Shown here: in pieces, positions 58,814 through 64,000 of the stretch
Numbering within the stretch: position 1 is the stretch's first letter
How the letters are laid out: each line of letters begins with the position of its first letter
From: Budvicia diplopodorum
GTDB lineage: Bacteria; Pseudomonadota; Gammaproteobacteria; Enterobacterales; Enterobacteriaceae
DNA length: 64,000 nucleotides
Assembly (NCBI RefSeq): GCF_009800925.1
Contig: NZ_WOYF01000006.1
Span: 140,860 to 204,859 of the forward strand
Direction: 5' to 3'
Notes under the pieces: model-generated
The model's database searches: none
Told to the model about the DNA's origin: nothing
The model's input: only the letters and a program-made list of their open reading frames with translations
Program-made: the position numbers and the translations under genes

Positions 58814-59782
58814 CTATTTTGGGTTGCGTAACACCGTTAAGCAATAGCGTAACGCGCCGTCCATCGGGGCTTCCACTCTCATCGTTTCACCGGTGTTTGG
58901 GTGCTCAAACCGCAGCGCAGCCGCATGTAAGAATAGCCGATTCAGCTTAGTCGCCGCTAAAGCGCTGTCGAACTCCCGATCGCCGTAGCGGTCGTCAAAC
59001 GCAATCGGATGGCCAGCATATAATGCATGAACCCGAATCTGGTGGGTTCGACCGGTTACCGGACTGGCTTTCACCAACGTCGCATTCGCGCTATCGAAGC
59101 GTTCTTCGACTTTGAACCGGGTTTCTGACGGTTTACCGTCTGCATCAACCCGGACAATACGCTCTCCGCTTTGCAGCACGTTCTTCAACAAAGGCGCCTG
59201 TATCACTTTGCAATGGGATTGCCATTGTCCCCGAACCAACGCCAGATAGTCTTTTTGCATGGTTTTAAGCCGCAGCTGTTCATGCAACGTTCGCAAAGCG
59301 GATCGCTTCTTAGCCACTAACAGCACGCCGGACGTTTCACGGTCTAAACGGTGAACTAACTCCAAAAACTTAGCCTCAGGCCTTAATGCCCTAAGCCCTT
59401 CAATTACGCCAAAACTCAAACCACTTCCACCGTGAACGGCAGTGCCTGACGGCTTATTTAGCACCAAAATATAGTCATCTTCAAAAATAATGCAGTTTTC
59501 TAGCGCCGCCACCTTATCTAACTTAGCGGAAACGACCGACTCTTCCCGTTCAGCGACCCGAACCGGCGGGACGCGAATAATATCGCTGTCCTGTAGCTTA
59601 TATTCCGGCTTAATACGCTTTTTATTAACGCGAACCTCACCTTTACGCAAGATGCGGTAAATCATACTTTTTGGAACGCCCTTTAGCAGGGTGATTAAAA
59701 AGTTATCAATTCGCTGCCCTGCGGTATCGGCAGTGATAGCGATATTTTGTACGGATGGTACCGATGGATTACTTGTTTTCAT
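58814..59782 (-). CDS. rluC: 23S rRNA pseudouridine synthase RluC
   Basis: RluC makes pseudouridines 955, 2504 and 2580 in 23S rRNA. The 322-residue protein has an N-terminal S4 domain (about residues 20-80, KSMIYRILRKGEVRVNKKRI) and the RluA-type catalytic domain with Asp147 in LVHRLDRETSGVLLVAKK, followed by TGRTHQIRVH. It is divergent from rne, as in E. coli. Confidence 0.96.
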   Translation of the reverse strand: MKTSNPSVPSVQNIAITADTAGQRIDNFLITLLKGVPKSMIYRILRKGEVRVNKKRIKPEYKLQDSDIIRVPPVRVAEREESVVSAKLDKVAALENCIIFEDDYILVLNKPSGTAVHGGSGLSFGVIEGLRALRPEAKFLELVHRLDRETSGVLLVAKKRSALRTLHEQLRLKTMQKDYLALVRGQWQSHCKVIQAPLLKNVLQSGERIVRVDADGKPSETRFKVEERFDSANATLVKASPVTGRTHQIRVHALYAGHPIAFDDRYGDREFDSALAATKLNRLFLHAAALRFEHPNTGETMRVEAPMDGALRYCLTVLRNPK

Positions 59783-60089
59783 AATGTGGATTCTAGCACG
59801 ATCATTTTTTGCTAAATATGCCTTATTAAATTGTTTTCATGTCTACACTTATAATAACGCTATTTCGGCAACAAAATGAGTTATATACCACTGAGGTAGT
59901 TCTGTGAATGTTCTGGCACGCTGACTTGAACACCGTGATAATTTAACATTGTTTTTACATGATTATGTGAAACAGTAAAAGTCACCTTGCCATAACGCGG
60001 CCAGCAGTTGATAATGTGGCTGTTTTTATGCCTTAAACCCGCCGATGGCGAGAAAATAGGCAAAAAATAAAATTTGCAGATCGCTTAAT
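59783..60089. promoter_or_regulatory. Divergent promoter region rluC / rne
   Basis: The first 307 bases of the 604-base gap between rluC and rne. It should hold both promoters and is AT-rich, but I could not assign convincing -35/-10 pairs. A 60-codon minus-strand frame at 59881-60063 has no recognisable relatives and is probably not a gene. Confidence 0.45.
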
Positions 60090-60386
60090 CAGTGCAGCAA
60101 TGGCGTAAGACACTATAAGATATCAAGCAATTAGCGAGCTACGGGTAGTGGCTTGGATGGTAAAAAGGAACCGCTCTCGATTTACTTTTTAGAGATGGCT
60201 TTCCCTGATAAAAAGCGCTGTTTTCACAAAGAAATACAGGCTTACCGAGATAATGCGCCCCTATGCAAGCGACAGCCGTGAGGTTGACGATTTTGCGATA
60301 AGACTCGGGGCCATCGGTTAACTCCGTCCATTAGTTCCCCTATGCGTAGACTCAATTGACAATGTAAAAAAATGAGTAAAGTTTAA
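60090..60386 (+). ncRNA. rne 5' UTR autoregulatory element (rne5)
   Basis: The leader keeps blocks known from the E. coli rne 5' UTR: GCAGCAATGGCGTAAGAC near its start (60093), a TTAGCG-GCT-CGGGT segment at about 60130-60150, CCGTGAGGTTG (about 60277) and GGCCATCGGTT (about 60310), and AATGAGTAAAG before the start codon. In E. coli this leader folds into hairpins through which RNase E senses its own level and cleaves its own mRNA. Boundaries are approximate. Confidence 0.8.
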
Positions 60387-63300
60387 ATGAAAAGAATGCT
60401 AATTAACGCAACTCAGCAAGAAGAGTTGCGTGTAGCCTTAGTTGATGGGCAACGTCTGTACGATTTGGATATTGAAAGTCCAGGACATGAACAGAAAAAA
60501 GCTAATATTTACAAAGGCAAAATAACCCGAGTTGAACAAAGTCTTGAAGCGGCATTTGTTGACTACGGTGCAGATCGACACGGTTTCCTCCCTTTTAAAG
60601 AAATTTCCCGCGAATACTTTTCATCCAACAGTTCTTCCCATGGGCGCCAGAACATCAAAGATGTTTTACACGTCGGTCAGGAAGTTATCGTTCAGGTTGA
60701 TAAAGAAGAGCGTGGAAATAAAGGCGCAGCACTAACTACATTTATTAGTCTGGCCGGTAGTTATTTAGTTTTAATGCCAAACAACCCTCGTGCCGGCGGT
60801 ATTTCCCGTCGCATCGAAGGTGACGATCGTCAGGAATTAAAAGAAGCGCTGGACTCTCTTGAAATTCCTAACGGTATGGGCCTGATCGTCCGTACGGCTG
60901 GCGTTGGTAAATCTGCAGAAGCCTTACAGTGGGATTTATCCTTCCGTTTAAAGCACTGGGAAGCCATTAAGAAAGCGGCCGAAGGTCGCCCTGCTCCGTT
61001 CTTAATCCATCAAGAAAGCAACGTTATTGTTCGAGCCTTCCGTGATTATTTACGCCCGGACATCGGCGAAATCCTGATCGACAATATGAAAATCCTCGAT
61101 CTGGCTAAAGAGCACATTGCAGCCCTTGGCCGTCCTGATTTCAGCAGCAAAATCAAGCCTTATACCGGTGAAATTCCGTTATTTAGCCATTATCAAATTG
61201 AATCTCAAATTGAATCGGCCTTCCAGCGCGAGGTTCGCCTCCCTTCCGGCGGTTCAATTGTTATCGATACCACCGAAGCATTAACCGCCATTGATATCAA
61301 CTCCGCGCGCTCAACCCGCGGCGGCGATATTGAAGAAACGGCCTTTAATACTAACCTCGAAGCCGCCGATGAAATTGCCCGCCAGTTACGCCTGCGTGAC
61401 TTAGGTGGCTTAATCGTTATCGACTTTATCGATATGACCCCAATTCGCCATCAGCGTGAAGTTGAAAACCGTCTGCGAGATGCCGTTCGTCAAGACCGTG
61501 CCCGCATCCAGATCGGTCGTATTTCACGCTTTGGCCTATTAGAAATGTCCCGTCAGCGTCTGAGCCCATCGTTAGGCGAGTCAAGCCACCACGTGTGTCC
61601 TCGCTGTAACGGAACCGGTACCGTTCGTGATAACGAATCTCTGGCCCTGTCGATTCTGCGTCTGATTGAAGAAGAAGCGTTAAAAGACAATACCAAAGAA
61701 GTTGACGCCATCGTTCCTGTACAGGTTGCCTCTTACCTGCTGAACGAGAAACGTGAATCAATTAACGCCATTGAACGTCGTTCAGGCGGTAAAGTTCGCG
61801 TTGTTGTGGTACCAAACGACCGTATGGAAACGCCACATTACGAAGTGATTCGTAAAAAACCTGGCGAAGAAAGTAACGTATTAAGCTACTTACTGCCTCA
61901 GTTACATGAAGCAGAAACAGAAAGCGAAGAAGAAACAACCCATGAGCGTAAGCTGCCTGAGCAACCGGCACTAGCCAGCTTCTCCCTAGCAACGGAATCC
62001 GTTCCTGTTGAAGAGAAAAAAACGGCACCTGCGCCAGCAGCATCAACACCGGCTGCGCCAGCGGGTCCGGGGCTGTTATCTCGCTTTGTCAGCGGCCTGA
62101 AAAACCTGTTAGCACCGGCAGAACCGGTTAAAGCAGCTGAGCCAGCGGTAAGTGAAAAAACCACTAACGCTCAACAAGATCGCCGTAATAACAACCGTCG
62201 CAACAATAACAATCGTAAAGACCGCAATGGCGAACGTAATAATGAACGTCCAAACCGCGATAACGCGCAGGATGCTCGTCGTAACAATCGTCAGCCGCAA
62301 GAGGCCGTCGCTCAAGAAACTGCTGCTGCTGCCCCGGCCCCAGCCCGTGACGATAGCCGTCGTGAGTCTCGTGCCGACCGTCAACGCCGCCGTAACGAAG
62401 ACAGGCGTCAACAGCAGGCACAGGTTCAGCAAACCGAACAGGTTGCCGAAGCGGTTGTTGAAAGCGTAATCGTTCCGGAAGTCGTGGTTGAAGAGGACAA
62501 ACCGGCCGTTATTGCACAACGTCGCCAGCGCCGCCAGTTGCCTCATAAAGTGCGCGTAACCTCTCAGTCTGAAACTTCGACTGAAAATAGTGTTGAAGCG
62601 CCGGTAGCCGTAATGAATACGGCGCCAGTAGAAGACATTAAGTTACTGCCCGTTATTGCTGAAGCTCATAACGACGAGGCCGTCGCTCAAACCAATGCGG
62701 CTTCTGATTCAGACAGCGAGCAAAATGGCTATAACAATAACGACACTAACGGCATGCCGCGTCGTTCACGCCGCTCACCTCGTCATCTGCGCGTGAGTGG
62801 TCAGCGTCGTCGTCGTTACCGTGATGAGCAATACCCAACGGCTTCAGCCATGCCACTGACCTTCGCAATGGCATCGCCTGAACTGGCATCGGGTAAAGTT
62901 TTCATCAACTATGCGGCGATGGTGACCGAGCAGCCTAAAGTGTTTGAACCAATTGAAGCACTGGAAGCGGCTAACGTTGCTGAAGATAACGCTCGTCGTC
63001 AGCGTCAGCAGCCTGAAACACAGGTCGTTGAAGCAGCTAGCGTTGCGGCAGTTACTCCTATCGTTACCGATATCGTAACCGCACCGACAATGGTCGACAC
63101 GGCAACCAGCGGCGAGTTTAACGAATACGTTAACCCTGCGGCTGAAGCGATACCGGCCATTCAAGCGTTTGATGAGCAGCCGGATAGCGTAATGCCAGAA
63201 CCAACGGTAAACGTACCGGTTGAGGCACCAATCGAAGCGCCGGTATCCATTGTCGCGACCAGCGTGGCTTCTGCCCCTGCCGCCGCGCCAGTGTCCGAGG

Positions 63301-63662
63301 TTGAACAGCCAGCACCGGTTGCAGAAGTTCAGGCACCTGTCGCGCCAGCTGATATCGAAATGGAAGCCGTTAGCGATACAGTTACATCGAATGTAGCCAC
63401 ACCGGCGGTAGTTGAAGCTCCAGCGGTTGAAGCGAAAGAGCCAAGCTCAGAAGCCAACGTGGTTGCCAGCTCCCCGGTATTTAAGCCTGCGGCTGAAGAG
63501 ACAGAATCTGCTGCGCCTTCGGTTGTACCTACCGTCGAGCCAGAACCACAGGCCGTACAACCATCAACAGATGAGTTCAGCGGTAAAGGTTCTGCCGGTG
63601 GTCATGCAGCAACTAACTTTGCTGCAGCTCCGGCTGCCCGACCGGCTCCGATTGATGACTAA
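60387..63662 (+). CDS. rne: Ribonuclease E
   Basis: RNase E is the main endoribonuclease of mRNA turnover and the scaffold of the degradosome. The 1091-residue protein has an S1 domain (about 36-125), the catalytic DNase I-like subdomain with metal ligands Asp303 and Asp346, and the zinc link CPRCNGTG (Cys404, Cys407). The C-terminal half holds the membrane-targeting helix [16 protein letters not shown] (about 560), an Arg/Asn/Gln-rich RNA-binding region, the RhlB-binding region ending [20 protein letters not shown], long Val/Ala/Pro/Glu-rich tracts and the terminal [15 protein letters not shown] that in E. coli binds PNPase. The low-complexity tracts produce many antisense open frames that are not genes. 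Confidence 0.97.
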   Translation: MKRMLINATQQEELRVALVDGQRLYDLDIESPGHEQKKANIYKGKITRVEQSLEAAFVDYGADRHGFLPFKEISREYFSSNSSSHGRQNIKDVLHVGQEVIVQVDKEERGNKGAALTTFISLAGSYLVLMPNNPRAGGISRRIEGDDRQELKEALDSLEIPNGMGLIVRTAGVGKSAEALQWDLSFRLKHWEAIKKAAEGRPAPFLIHQESNVIVRAFRDYLRPDIGEILIDNMKILDLAKEHIAALGRPDFSSKIKPYTGEIPLFSHYQIESQIESAFQREVRLPSGGSIVIDTTEALTAIDINSARSTRGGDIEETAFNTNLEAADEIARQLRLRDLGGLIVIDFIDMTPIRHQREVENRLRDAVRQDRARIQIGRISRFGLLEMSRQRLSPSLGESSHHVCPRCNGTGTVRDNESLALSILRLIEEEALKDNTKEVDAIVPVQVASYLLNEKRESINAIERRSGGKVRVVVVPNDRMETPHYEVIRKKPGEESNVLSYLLPQLHEAETESEEETTHERKLPEQPALASFSLATESVPVEEKKTAPAPAASTPAAPAGPGLLSRFVSGLKNLLAPAEPVKAAEPAVSEKTTNAQQDRRNNNRRNNNNRKDRNGERNNERPNRDNAQDARRNNRQPQEAVAQETAAAAPAPARDDSRRESRADRQRRRNEDRRQQQAQVQQTEQVAEAVVESVIVPEVVVEEDKPAVIAQRRQRRQLPHKVRVTSQSETSTENSVEAPVAVMNTAPVEDIKLLPVIAEAHNDEAVAQTNAASDSDSEQNGYNNNDTNGMPRRSRRSPRHLRVSGQRRRRYRDEQYPTASAMPLTFAMASPELASGKVFINYAAMVTEQPKVFEPIEALEAANVAEDNARRQRQQPETQVVEAASVAAVTPIVTDIVTAPTMVDTATSGEFNEYVNPAAEAIPAIQAFDEQPDSVMPEPTVNVPVEAPIEAPVSIVATSVASAPAAAPVSEVEQPAPVAEVQAPVAPADIEMEAVSDTVTSNVATPAVVEAPAVEAKEPSSEANVVASSPVFKPAAEETESAAPSVVPTVEPEPQAVQPSTDEFSGKGSAGGHAATNFAAAPAARPAPIDD

Positions 63663-63681
63663 TTCAGTCAATCACCGATAG

Positions 63682-63701
63682 TAAAAAACCCGCTTAATAG
63701 G
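63682..63701 (+). terminator. Left half of the rne terminator, cut by IS4
   Basis: AAAAAACCCGCTTAATAGG lies 20 bases after the rne stop and looks like the left arm (AAAAAACCCGC) and loop of a terminator like that of E. coli rne, but the right arm is missing because the IS4 end begins at 63702. The last 11 or so bases may be the target duplication. Confidence 0.65.
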
Positions 63702-63750
63702 TAATGCCGATCAGTTAAGGATCGGTTGACCGATCCAGTGGTTGTGTAAG

Positions 63751-63785
63751 AATCCGGAAATGCTCACCCGTTTCCGGATTTTTTT
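63751..63785 (+). terminator. Terminator inside the IS4 left end
   Basis: AATCCGGAAA (63751-63760) pairs with TTTCCGGATT (63771-63780) and a run of T follows, ending at the transposase start codon. It should stop transcripts from outside (here rne) from entering the transposase gene, and may now serve as the working rne terminator. Confidence 0.85.
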
Positions 63786-64000
63786 ATGCACATTGGACAG
63801 GCCCTTGATCTCGTTTCTCGTTACGACTCCTTGCGTAACCCACTAACTTCTCTCGGCGATTTTCTTGACCCGGAGCTCATCTCTCGTTGTCTTGCCGAGT
63901 CCGGCACAGTCACCCTGCGTAAACGCCGCCTGCCCCTGGAAATGATGGTCTGGTGCATCGTTGGCATGGCTCTTGAACGTAAAGAGCCGCTTCATCAAAT
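63786..64000 (+). CDS. insG: IS4 transposase, N-terminal part (cut by window end)
   Basis: The frame reads MHIGQALDLVSRYDSLRNPL, then TSLGDFLDPELISRCLAESG and TVTLRKRRLPLEMMVWCIVG up to the window end (71 complete codons). It differs from the E. coli IS4 transposase at one visible residue (GDF for GDY). The DDE catalytic core lies beyond the window, so integrity cannot be judged. Confidence 0.93.
   Translation, partial: MHIGQALDLVSRYDSLRNPLTSLGDFLDPELISRCLAESGTVTLRKRRLPLEMMVWCIVGMALERKEPLHQ

Larger units (their letters stand above)
63702..64000 (+). mobile_element. IS4 insertion sequence, left end (continues beyond the window)
   Basis: The element begins with TAATGCCGATCAGTTAAGG, the terminal inverted repeat of IS4, followed by GGATCGG-TTGA-CCGATCC (63719-63736), the internal terminator and the transposase gene. 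Sequence identity to IS4 of E. coli appears very high over all visible parts, which suggests recent arrival. IS4 is about 1.43 kb, so the right end should fall near 65.1 kb. Confidence 0.92.

Noticed and set aside
59881..60063. 60-codon minus-strand frame in the rluC-rne gap
   Set aside because: No recognisable similarity; it sits in the rne promoter/leader region, where a comparable E. coli frame (yceQ) is also doubtful.
61426..63336. Several long antisense frames (up to 145 codons) over rne
   Set aside because: They mirror the repetitive, codon-biased C-terminal half of RNase E and have no independent features.
1..64000. tRNA, rRNA, CRISPR and prophage signals
   Set aside because: No cloverleaf-like T-arm sequences, rRNA segments, regularly spaced repeats or phage structural genes were found; the only mobile element is the IS4 end.

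Overview
The window is chromosomal DNA of a gamma-proteobacterium of the order Enterobacterales. Almost every gene has a clear Escherichia coli counterpart and most sit in E. coli-like blocks: tpx-tyrR / ycjFX-psp-sap-fabI / rnb, then yoaH-nudL-sdaA / rlmA-cspC, rsxABCDGE-nth, gstA-pdxY-tyrS-pdxH-mliC-anmK-slyA-sodC-ydhL-gloA-rnt-grxD-sodB, and tatD-holB-tmk-mltG-fabF-acpP-fabGDH-plsX-rpmF-yceD / yceF / rluC / rne. The blocks are joined differently from E. coli, and divergence, moderate G+C and genes absent from E. coli K-12 (metY, fhs) argue against Escherichia, Salmonella or Klebsiella. A deeper enterobacterial family such as Budviciaceae is possible, but I cannot settle this from sequence alone.

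Layout. 1-4.3 kb: lpp tail, tpx, tyrR and a divergent O-acetylhomoserine sulfhydrylase. 4.3-9.7 kb: ycjX/ycjF and the phage-shock genes with a sigma-54 promoter and their activator pspF. 9.8-16.2 kb: sapABCDF and fabI. 16.3-26.1 kb: ppnP, rnb, a small ribbon-helix-helix protein, three cold-shock proteins, a YgjP-like metallopeptidase, nudL, sdaA, rlmA and a lipid A acyltransferase. 26.3-29.2 kb: yfeH and formate-tetrahydrofolate ligase. 29.3-35.6 kb: the Rsx electron-transport complex and nth. 35.8-46 kb: glutathione, vitamin B6, tRNA-charging and oxidative-stress genes. 46.1-47.9 kb: a two-gene RNA-repair cassette. 48.2-51.7 kb: tatD-holB-tmk-mltG. 51.8-57.9 kb: the fatty-acid/phospholipid cluster. 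58.2-63.7 kb: yceF, rluC and rne with its autoregulatory leader. 63.7 kb to the end: the left end of an IS4 element.

Most notable. (1) An operon of a small ATP-dependent RNA ligase and an HD-phosphoesterase/polynucleotide-kinase fusion, which together carry the activities needed to heal and seal broken RNA, inserted between sodB and tatD. (2) The normal positions of pabB (yoaH/nudL junction) and pabC (fabF/mltG junction) are both empty, suggesting loss or relocation of p-aminobenzoate synthesis. (3) IS4 has inserted in the rne terminator. (4) Two cspC/cspE-type genes share conserved leader elements, and next to one lies a cold-shock paralogue with altered RNA-binding residues. (5) TyrR has a lengthened loop and a Walker B Glu-to-Ser change. 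No tRNA, rRNA, CRISPR array or prophage was seen.
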